From CANKHA01 sp034668825 (GTDB lineage Bacteria > Pseudomonadota > Alphaproteobacteria > Rhizobiales > Xanthobacteraceae): DNA of 7,053 nucleotides. Made by a program: the position numbers and the translations under genes. This document shows, piece by piece, positions 1 through 5,035 of the stretch. Position 1 is the first letter of the stretch, and each line of letters starts with the position of its first letter. Below the pieces are notes generated by a model, which saw only the letters and a program-made list of their open reading frames with translations, was not told the DNA's origin and searched no databases. The DNA lies in the NCBI GenBank assembly GCA_034668825.1, contig JAXDOR010000194.1:1-7053 (forward strand), in the 5' to 3' direction.

Positions 1-577
1 CGGCGATCACCGCCTCGCTTGCGGCGCGATTGCGATTGATGCCACCGTCCGCCCATTCGATACGGCAATCGCCTGCGGCGATTTCGGGCTCCGCGAGCAC
101 CACAAGACGTCCTTCGAAGCCGCCGCCGCGACTAATTTCTTCAAGCTTCTCGCGGGCGGTGGCGTAAAGCGCGTCGTTGACGCGGACCACCACATGCGGC
201 GCGGCGACGAGATGGCGGAAACACTCGGTGGCAAGCGTCGCGATTTCCTCGAAGGGTTCACGCGCGATCAGCGCCGGCGAAAGCTTCCGCGCCACCGCGA
301 CCGCGACCTCCACCGCTTCTGCTTCCAGCCTCGCTTCGATGTTATGCAACGCGCCGTCCAGCCGGTCGAAGGCAGCGGCGGCCCGTTCCAGCGCCGCCGC
401 CGTGAGGCGATGGGAATCCGCCAAAGCCTGCGCCTCGGCGACGGCCATTCCATTGTCGTAGGCGGCGGCTTCCGCTTGCGCCAGACGGGTTTCATGTTCG
501 GCGAGCGCGATCGTCGGCTTGGCTTCGGTGCCGCCGCCGAAATCCATATCAAACAGATATTTGGCCGGCGCTCTCAT
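1..577 (-). CDS. fliH: FliH, flagellar export ATPase regulator (partial, C-terminus cut by window edge)
   Basis: FliH binds the export ATPase FliI in the cytoplasm and tethers it to the C-ring, controlling flagellar type III export. The frame is open from an ATG at 575-577 to the left window edge, giving 192 complete codons with no stop. The protein starts MRAPAKYLFDMDFGGG, an N-terminus I associate with rhizobial FliH proteins. Residues about 25-100 are Ala/Glu-rich and probably helical (EHETRLAQAEAAAYDNG, then LEAEAVEVAVAVARKLSP), as expected for the FliH/SctL stalk. Residues about 105-180 form the C-terminal domain, ending in GDCRIEWADGG, a typical FliH/SctL signature. A Shine-Dalgarno GGGAG (585-589) lies 7 nt before the ATG. 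No upstream in-frame ATG or GTG precedes it after the fliG stop. It sits 64 nt downstream of fliG. FliH is weakly conserved, so the name rests on the C-terminal motif and on gene order. Confidence 0.87.
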   Translation of the reverse strand, partial: MRAPAKYLFDMDFGGGTEAKPTIALAEHETRLAQAEAAAYDNGMAVAEAQALADSHRLTAAALERAAAAFDRLDGALHNIEARLEAEAVEVAVAVARKLSPALIAREPFEEIATLATECFRHLVAAPHVVVRVNDALYATAREKLEEISRGGGFEGRLVVLAEPEIAAGDCRIEWADGGINRNRAASEAVIA

Positions 578-641
578 GCCGGGGCTCCCGCGCGCTTTAG
601 GGCGTAGAGGGTGACGAAAACCAGCGTGGCGGGATTGGTGC

Positions 642-1739
642 TCAATAGATCAGCTCCTCATCGCCGCGGCTCTTGGAGATCATGATTTCGCCAATCGCCG
701 CGAGATCCTTGGCAAGGGTGACCAGCGTCGTCTGCGCCTCATCCACATCGCGCAGCCGTACCGGCCCGAGTGCCTGCATGTCGTCGACCAGCATCTTGGC
801 GGCGCGCTGCGACATGGCCCCGAGGAAGAATTGGCGCACGCCGTCGGATGCGCCCTTAAGCGCGATCTTGAGGTTGTCCTTGTCGACATGACGCATCAGC
901 GTCTGCGTCGAGGCGGTGTCGAGCTTGATGAGATCGTCGAAGGTGAACATCAGGGCCTTGATGCGCTCCGCCGCTTCGCGGTTCTCGGCTTCCAGCGCGC
1001 TGAGAAAACGCGTTTCCGTCTGCCGGTCGAAATTGTTGAAGATTTCCGCCATCACCTCATGAGCATCCCGCCGCCGTGTTTGCGACAGGTTGGACATGAA
1101 TTCGGTGCGTAGCGTCTGCTCGACGCGCTCGATCACCTCTTTCTGCACGGCCTCCATCCGCAGCATGCGGTTGACCACGTCGAGCGCGAGTTTCTCTGGC
1201 AGGATGGCGAGCACGCGAGAGGCGTGCTCAGGTTTCAATTTCGAGAGGACGACGGCGATCGTCTGCGGGTATTCGTTCTTGAGATAATTTGCCAGTACCT
1301 CGTCCTGGACGTTGGAGAGTTTCTCCCACATGTTGCGGCCAGCCGGGCCACGGATCTCGTCCATGATGTAGCTGACGCGCTTAGGCGGCAAAAATTGGTG
1401 CAAGAGGCGCTCGGTGGACTCGAAATTGCCCATCAGCGCGCCGGAAGCCGACATGCGCGAGACGAATTCGAGCAGCAGGCTTTCGACGTCCGTGGCATCC
1501 ACCGTGCCGATGGTGGACATCACGATCGAAAGCTCGCGCAGCTCGTCGTCGCCGAGCATGCTCCAGATCTTGCCGCCGTATTGTTCGCCGAGCGCCAGCA
1601 TCAGCACCGCGGCGCGTTCCGGGCCCGTGAGCGTCCGGCCAGCACCGTTTTGCGCCTGCCGGCTCGCGAGCGTCGCCACCAACGATGCGATGTCGGGGGC
1701 TGCTGCTGCCTTGGACTTTTGTGCGGATGTCAGGGCCAT
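642..1739 (-). CDS. fliG: FliG, flagellar motor switch and torque-generating protein
   Basis: FliG (365 aa) sits on the cytoplasmic face of the MS ring, links FliF to FliM/FliN, and takes up torque from the MotA stators. The N-terminal domain, including LTGPERAAVLMLALGE, covers about residues 38-135. The middle domain carries EYPQ at 156-159, the counterpart of the EHPQ motif, followed by TIAVVLSKLKPEHASRVLAI. The C-terminal domain begins near MFTFDDL (264-270). All five charged torque residues of E. coli FliG (K264, R281, D288, D289, R297) are present here as K295, R312, D319, D320 and R328, at a constant offset of 31. That offset matches an N-terminal extension of about 30 mostly Ala/Ser/Lys/Gln residues. 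The ATG at 1737-1739 follows the fliF stop by 14 nt. The Shine-Dalgarno is weak (GTGAAG), suggesting translational coupling to fliF. Confidence 0.97.
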   Translation of the reverse strand: MALTSAQKSKAAAAPDIASLVATLASRQAQNGAGRTLTGPERAAVLMLALGEQYGGKIWSMLGDDELRELSIVMSTIGTVDATDVESLLLEFVSRMSASGALMGNFESTERLLHQFLPPKRVSYIMDEIRGPAGRNMWEKLSNVQDEVLANYLKNEYPQTIAVVLSKLKPEHASRVLAILPEKLALDVVNRMLRMEAVQKEVIERVEQTLRTEFMSNLSQTRRRDAHEVMAEIFNNFDRQTETRFLSALEAENREAAERIKALMFTFDDLIKLDTASTQTLMRHVDKDNLKIALKGASDGVRQFFLGAMSQRAAKMLVDDMQALGPVRLRDVDEAQTTLVTLAKDLAAIGEIMISKSRGDEELIY

Positions 1740-1753
1740 GGTGACTTCACGGG

Positions 1754-3418
1754 CTAAGCTGCGCTGTCATGCAGCCATTGACGGATGATCGAGACGGTCT
1801 CGTTCGGATTCTTATCGGCCAGTTCGCCGATCTTCTGCACCGATTGGGCGTGGACCTGACCTTGCACCTGAGCGATGTCGATCATCTTGGCGGTCTGGCT
1901 TGGCACCGCCTTGATGTCCTCGGGATTAACCGCGGCGATCGCAGCCTGCACATCCGCCGGCAGCGCGCCGCTGGCCGCGGCGGCGAGAGCGGCCGCTAAC
2001 GGCGCGGAATCGCCAATCCTGACGCGCGGCTGATCGGATGTGAGAATGCGGCGGACCAAGGGCCGAACGACAAGCAGCAGGACGATCACGCCGAGCAGCG
2101 CCATTACGACGAATTCCACGCCGCGCATGATGTCGTCTTTGGTGAACTGGAATAGCGGCGATAGCCAGCTGGTCGGTTCTGCGATGGCATTCGGCGGCGC
2201 TTCGGCAAAGCGCAGGTTGACGACTTCCACCTGATCGCCGCGCTTCTGGTCGAAGCCTATGGCGGAGCGCACCAGCGCCGAAATCCGATCGATCTCTTCC
2301 TTCTCGCGCGGCTGATAGACCGGCTCGCCCTTGTCGTTCTTGGCATAGATGCCATCAACCAGAACGGCGACTGAGATGCGATTGACCCGTCCGGCTTCGA
2401 TCACTTCCGTCTTGGTCGTGCGGGAAATCTCATAATTGACGATTTCCTCCGACTTGCGGTTTTGATCCCGCCCCTGCGCATTGTCCACAGCGCCGCGCTG
2501 GTTGCCGGGCAATTCATTGCTAACGGTGACTTGGCCGTCCTTGCCATCGCCGCCGGAAATCTCCTCGCGGGTCTGGCTTGAGCGCACCACGCGTCCTTCC
2601 GGATCGAACTTGTCCGAAGTCTGGGTGATGCGATTGAGGTCGAAATCGGCGGTAAGTTGGACGCGGGCGCGGCCTGGGCCGACCACCGAGGAAACAATCC
2701 CCTCGATCTGTTCTCGCATGCGTTTTTCGAATGCAGTCTGACGCTCGTCAGCGCCAATCCCGCTGCCTTGGCCCGCCGCTCCATCGGCGAGCAACCGTCC
2801 GGATTCGTCAATGATCGATACGCGCTCCGGCTTCAATCCATTGACGGCGGTGGCGACCAAATGACGGATCGCGCGTACCTGCTGGGCTTCCAGCGCGCCG
2901 TGCACTTTGAGCACGATCGAAGCAGTGGGCTCGATCTTGTCGCGCGAGAACAGCGGCCGTTCGGGCAGCACGAGGTGCACCCGCGCCGCCTGGACGCGAT
3001 CGATAGCGCGAATGGTCCGCGCGAGCTCGCCCTCAAGCGCTCGCAGATGATTGATGTTTTGTACGAAGCTTGTGGCCCCGAGCGCGTCGGTCTTATCGAA
3101 AATCTCATAGCCGATGCCGCCGCCCTTCGGCAGTCCAGCCTCGGCGAGCTTCATGCGCAGCCGCGCGACCTGCTCCTTCGGCACCATGATGATGTTGCCT
3201 TCGTTGCGAAGGTCGTAGCTGACGCCTTGGCGCTCCAGATCCTTCACAATGGAACTGGAATCCTCGATGGTGAGGTCGGTGAATAGGGGCGTCATCTGCG
3301 GGGCGGTCACGCGCAGGATGACGAAGGCAAAGAAGCCGACGAGCACGACGGTAACCGCGCCCATGGCCGCGATCCGCGCCACACCTAACGATTTGAAGAA
3401 GTCGACGAAAGCCTGCAC
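1754..3418 (-). CDS. fliF: FliF, flagellar MS-ring protein
   Basis: FliF (554 aa, normal family length) multimerises in the inner membrane as the MS ring, the base on which the rotor and export gate assemble. There is a transmembrane helix at about 16-37 (AAMGAVTVVLVGFFAFVIL). The YscJ/FliF-type periplasmic domain spans about 40-215 and includes FVQNINHLRALEGELARTI (118-136) and VHLVLPERPLFSR. The FliF C-domain covers about 240-420. A second transmembrane helix lies at about 432-452 (VEFVVMALLGVIVLLLVV). The cytoplasmic tail ends in the FliG-binding segment (about 515-554, ending SIIRQWLHDSAA). The start is GTG (3416-3418), with AGGA four nt upstream; no upstream in-frame ATG exists nearby, and the next ATG (residue 19) would cut into the first helix. 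It is the first gene of the fliF-fliG-fliH operon, with a CtrA-like box and a palindrome just upstream. Confidence 0.97.
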   Translation of the reverse strand: MQAFVDFFKSLGVARIAAMGAVTVVLVGFFAFVILRVTAPQMTPLFTDLTIEDSSSIVKDLERQGVSYDLRNEGNIIMVPKEQVARLRMKLAEAGLPKGGGIGYEIFDKTDALGATSFVQNINHLRALEGELARTIRAIDRVQAARVHLVLPERPLFSRDKIEPTASIVLKVHGALEAQQVRAIRHLVATAVNGLKPERVSIIDESGRLLADGAAGQGSGIGADERQTAFEKRMREQIEGIVSSVVGPGRARVQLTADFDLNRITQTSDKFDPEGRVVRSSQTREEISGGDGKDGQVTVSNELPGNQRGAVDNAQGRDQNRKSEEIVNYEISRTTKTEVIEAGRVNRISVAVLVDGIYAKNDKGEPVYQPREKEEIDRISALVRSAIGFDQKRGDQVEVVNLRFAEAPPNAIAEPTSWLSPLFQFTKDDIMRGVEFVVMALLGVIVLLLVVRPLVRRILTSDQPRVRIGDSAPLAAALAAAASGALPADVQAAIAAVNPEDIKAVPSQTAKMIDIAQVQGQVHAQSVQKIGELADKNPNETVSIIRQWLHDSAA

Positions 3419-3455
3419 GGCGTCCTGCCTGGGAATCGGGAGCGCGAATGTCCCT

Positions 3456-3476
3456 ACCCGGCAATAATTGCCCGGT
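3456..3476 (-). promoter_or_regulatory. GC-rich palindrome upstream of fliF, candidate FlbD (ftr-like) operator
   Basis: Two 10-bp arms, ACCCGGCAAT and (reverse complemented) ACCGGGCAAT, flank a single central A; they differ at one position. The inner 13 bp (3460-3472, GGCAATAATTGCC) are a perfect inverted repeat. The palindrome lies 38-58 nt upstream of the fliF GTG, between the start codon and the CtrA-like box. In Caulobacter, the regulator FlbD binds an ftr element overlapping the fliF promoter and represses it; ftr elements, as I recall them, have CGGC-type arms around an A/T-rich core, as seen here. The FlbD assignment is inference; the palindrome itself is directly visible. Confidence 0.55.
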
Positions 3477-3482
3477 GCATGG

Positions 3483-3497
3483 TTACCGCCCGGTTAA
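3483..3497 (-). promoter_or_regulatory. CtrA-like box upstream of fliF
   Basis: Read on the minus strand this is TTAA-CCGGGCG-GTAA, which matches seven of eight fixed bases of the CtrA consensus TTAA-N7-TTAA. It also forms a direct repeat of TAACC at an 11-bp period, one helical turn, as expected for a response regulator binding as a dimer to half-sites of TTAACC type. It ends 65 nt upstream of the fliF start. If the box occupies the -35 region, as in Caulobacter class II flagellar promoters, transcription would start near 3455, inside or at the edge of the adjacent palindrome. Confidence 0.5.
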
Positions 3498-3587
3498 TGC
3501 AGAGTTGCGAAGGCGGCATTTCTAACTGCGCTGATCTGCAAATAGAAAACGTGGTCCTTGAAACAGACGTTATCAGCACGCCTGCGA

Positions 3588-3602
3588 TAGGCCGCTGGCC
3601 TA
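3588..3602. repeat. Perfect inverted repeat in the sciP-fliF gap
   Basis: TAGGCC and GGCCTA are separated by GCT, giving a 6-bp stem with a 3-nt loop. It is not followed by a T-run on either strand, so it is a poor intrinsic terminator. It could be an operator, a transcript-end hairpin, or chance. Confidence 0.35.
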
Positions 3603-3606
3603 GTCG

Positions 3607-3623
3607 TTCACCGCGCTGCTAAA
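3607..3623. repeat. Short imperfect repeat, copy 1 (second copy at 4136-4152)
   Basis: TTCACCGCGCTGCTAAA here matches TTCGCCGCGCTGCTTAA at 4136-4152 at 15 of 17 positions, with an identical CCGCGCTGCT core. Both copies lie on the same strand, in the two intergenic regions that flank sciP. Function unknown. Confidence 0.4.
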
Positions 3624-3703
3624 CGCGCAATGCGATATTAAGCTGCCGCTCAAGGACGGGGATATGATTTGAGAGGAGGCCGCGATTAATAAACAGCATG
3701 GTG

Positions 3704-3725
3704 CAGACACGCGACCGCGCGTCTG
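3704..3725 (-). terminator. Possible terminator hairpin after sciP
   Basis: CAGAC pairs with GTCTG, followed inward by an A-C mismatch and a 3-bp GC stem closing a GACC loop. It begins 27 nt past the sciP stop. On the minus strand no uninterrupted T-run follows, only a TGTTTATT stretch about ten bases later. It may therefore be a weak or Rho-assisted end signal, or only a 3'-protecting hairpin. Confidence 0.3.
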
Positions 3726-3752
3726 TGTCAATCCAAAACTAAAATAGGACGA

Positions 3753-4028
3753 CTAAGGCCGATATTGCTGGATACGCGTGGTGCGCAGTCCGGCGAGCCC
3801 GTGCTGGTCGATTGAATACTGCCAGGAAAGGAATTCTTCGACCGTCAGCGTGTAGCGGCCGCAGGCTTCCTCGAGAGACAACAGCCCGCCGCGCACCGCT
3901 GCGACCACCTCCGCCTTGCGACGGATGACCCAGCGTTTTGTCCCCGGTGCGGGTAAATCCGCGATCGTCAGGGGACTGCCATCGGGCCCGATGACGTACT
4001 TGACCCTCGGGCGATGGGGTTCTGTCAT
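3753..4028 (-). CDS. sciP: SciP, small CtrA-inhibitory DNA-binding protein (DUF1153 family)
   Basis: SciP is a small helix-turn-helix protein. In Caulobacter it binds the master cell-cycle regulator CtrA at target promoters and blocks transcription of CtrA-activated genes, including its own inducers, in G1 cells. This 91-aa protein is almost entirely the conserved family sequence: YVIGPDGSPLTIADLP (11-26), then KRWVIRRKAEVVAAVRGG (31-48), the likely helix-turn-helix through SLEEACGRYTLTVEEFLSWQ (51-70), and a basic tail HGLAGLRTTRIQQYR. The length fits the Caulobacter protein (about 90 aa). It starts at ATG 4026-4028, with a modest GAGAG upstream, and stops at 3753-3755. It stands alone between flgD and fliF on the same strand; in Caulobacter sciP also lies close to flgDE and fliF, as I recall. 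A CtrA-like box lies 55 nt upstream, consistent with CtrA activation. Whether this ortholog inhibits CtrA in this organism is inferred from family membership. Confidence 0.93.
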   Translation of the reverse strand: MTEPHRPRVKYVIGPDGSPLTIADLPAPGTKRWVIRRKAEVVAAVRGGLLSLEEACGRYTLTVEEFLSWQYSIDQHGLAGLRTTRIQQYRP

Positions 4029-4079
4029 GCTACTCTCGCCTACTCGACTGACTACTAACCTCCGAAGCGTAGCCGTTGC

Positions 4080-4100
4080 GGCTTAAAAATTGCCTAAGCC
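4080..4100 (-). promoter_or_regulatory. CtrA-like box inside an inverted repeat, upstream of sciP
   Basis: On the minus strand, TTAG-GCAATTT-TTAA (4083-4097) matches seven of eight fixed bases of the CtrA consensus TTAA-N7-TTAA. It is embedded in a perfect 6-bp inverted repeat (GGCTTA at 4080-4085, TAAGCC at 4095-4100). It ends 55 nt upstream of the sciP ATG, a suitable distance for a promoter -35 position. In Caulobacter sciP is transcribed under CtrA control. The role here is inferred from motif and position. Confidence 0.5.
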
Positions 4101-4135
4101 CCACGATTCAATTGGGAAAAGATTGCCGGTATTCT

Positions 4136-4152
4136 TTCGCCGCGCTGCTTAA
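4136..4152. repeat. Short imperfect repeat, copy 2 (first copy at 3607-3623)
   Basis: TTCGCCGCGCTGCTTAA shares 15 of 17 bases with the copy at 3607-3623 in the sciP-fliF gap. It partly overlaps the palindrome at 4145-4156. Meaning unknown. Confidence 0.4.
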
Positions 4153-4156
4153 GCAG
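4145..4156. repeat. Perfect 12-bp palindrome CTGCTTAAGCAG
   Basis: A perfect palindrome about 120 nt upstream of the sciP start, centred on TTAA. It could be a dimeric regulator site or the base of a hairpin; there is no direct evidence for either. Confidence 0.35.
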
Positions 4157-4318
4157 ATTTTCCGAGGACTTCTGGCGCTTGAGCGCGTGGCGTCGTGCTC
4201 TCTTTGAGCTCTGCAACCGGTAAATCTTTACGAAGTGTGTACGATTCCGGCACGCTTGCCGCGCTTGTCTTTGCTTTGACGCGTCTGGAAATTAAGAACT
4301 CGTTTGTATTTGCTAAGT

Positions 4319-5023
4319 TCAAGTCGAGCCGCGGACGACCCGTTTGATTTTGTCGAGCGTGAAGTTCTGGCCGCCGACCGAAAGAATCGGCGGGTTCTGC
4401 GTCAGGTCGGCGGAATCGACAGTGCCCTGAACCTCGGTGGAAATCGCGACCGGCTGACCGCTGGCATCGTTGGCGGTGATGGACATCGTATAGTTGCCGT
4501 CCGGCCATTTGATCCCGTTGGTCCCGCGGCCATCCCAACTGAAGTTCTGGGTGCCTGGGTTGACCGTGTATTTGGCCGAATAGGCCAACTGGCCGGTGGA
4601 GTTTTTGATGTTGATGACCGCCGCGGCCGGCTTCGGCACCGAAAAACTCCACGTAGAGGCGCCGTTCTTGAGTTCGGCAGTGGCGCCGTCCACCACGACA
4701 TTCTTGCCGACGTAGCTGAGCGCGGCTGTCGACTGCGCCGTCTTCTGCAGCGAGACGAGCGTAGAAAGCTGGTCGTTGGACTTTAGCTGCTGTTCTACTT
4801 GCGCGAACTGAACGAGCTGCTGCGTGAATTGGTTGGTATCGAGCGGATCCAGCGGATTCTGATTTTTAAGCTGCGTCGTCAGCAACTGCAGGAACGTAGT
4901 GAAATTCCCCGCGAGGGTTCCCGGGTTCACCGCGGAGCTTGCTGATGCCGCCGCAGGCGATGCCGCGGCGGCTGCCGGCGATATGGACGAAGTTACCGGC
5001 GGGATGATCGGAGTTATGGCCAT
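4319..5023 (-). CDS. flgD: FlgD, flagellar hook cap / hook assembly scaffold
   Basis: FlgD is exported through the flagellar type III system and caps the growing hook, guiding polymerisation of the hook protein FlgE; it is lost when the hook is complete. The protein is 234 aa. After an Ala/Ser/Pro-rich linker (about 10-35) comes the conserved FlgD domain: FTTFLQLLTTQLKNQNPLDP (41-60), then FTQQLVQFAQVEQQLKSN, matching the family pattern of FLxLLxTQLxNQxPLxPxD. The C-terminal half (about 100-232) has the beta-rich FlgD Ig-like layout, with FSWDGRGTNGIKWPDGNYTM (161-180) and a final TLDKIKRV. I chose ATG 5021-5023 because GAGGA (5031-5035) lies 7 nt upstream and overlaps the fliK stop. The same frame is open up to 5170, but that extension lies inside fliK. 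The 10-nt spacing to fliK implies co-translation. flgE does not follow; sciP does. Confidence 0.95.
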   Translation of the reverse strand: MAITPIIPPVTSSISPAAAAASPAAASASSAVNPGTLAGNFTTFLQLLTTQLKNQNPLDPLDTNQFTQQLVQFAQVEQQLKSNDQLSTLVSLQKTAQSTAALSYVGKNVVVDGATAELKNGASTWSFSVPKPAAAVINIKNSTGQLAYSAKYTVNPGTQNFSWDGRGTNGIKWPDGNYTMSITANDASGQPVAISTEVQGTVDSADLTQNPPILSVGGQNFTLDKIKRVVRGST

Positions 5024-5030
5024 GTCAAAA

Positions 5031-5035
5031 TCCTC
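5031..5035 (-). promoter_or_regulatory. flgD ribosome binding site
   Basis: GAGGA on the minus strand, 7 nt before the flgD ATG and overlapping the TGA stop of fliK (5034-5036). It decides the short start over the longer open frame that reaches into fliK. Confidence 0.75.

Larger units (their letters stand above)
3419..3752. other. Intergenic region between sciP and fliF (334 nt)
   Basis: No credible gene is visible here; the open frames are very short and lack a Shine-Dalgarno. In the direction of transcription it holds a hairpin just after sciP (3704-3725), a stem-loop-like inverted repeat (3588-3602), one copy of a short repeat shared with the flgD-sciP gap (3607-3623), and next to fliF a CtrA-like box (3483-3497) followed by a GC-rich palindrome (3456-3476). 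This is most simply the 3' end of the sciP transcript plus the fliF promoter. Confidence 0.7.
4029..4318. other. Intergenic region between flgD and sciP (290 nt)
   Basis: I find no supported gene. The half near flgD (about 4149-4318) is an open minus-strand frame out of phase with flgD, but it lacks a credible start and shows none of the GC-rich third positions of the neighbouring genes. A small hairpin, CGGCA-CGCT-TGCCG, lies at 4248-4261 without a T-run. The half near sciP is more AT-rich and carries a CtrA-like box (4083-4097), a CCGGCAAT half-site on the minus strand (4122-4129), a 12-bp palindrome (4145-4156) and a repeat copy (4136-4152). It is probably the sciP promoter plus the 3' end of the fliK-flgD transcript. 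Confidence 0.7.

Noticed and set aside
194..607. A plus-strand open frame antisense to fliH
   Set aside because: The minus-strand frame gives a recognisable FliH with conserved motifs; the antisense product is Arg-rich and low-complexity, typical of a shadow frame.
2657..3286. A 209-codon open frame on the plus strand
   Set aside because: It lies antisense to a strongly conserved part of fliF; such frames are common in GC-rich DNA, and the product resembles no family I know.
4058..4063. Strong Shine-Dalgarno-like GGAGGT on the minus strand
   Set aside because: It is followed by TAGTAG and no start codon within range; it is about 30 nt from the sciP ATG, too far to serve it.
4304..4786. A 160-codon plus-strand frame opposite flgD
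   Set aside because: It is antisense to the FlgD Ig-like domain, with no start context and no recognisable motif.
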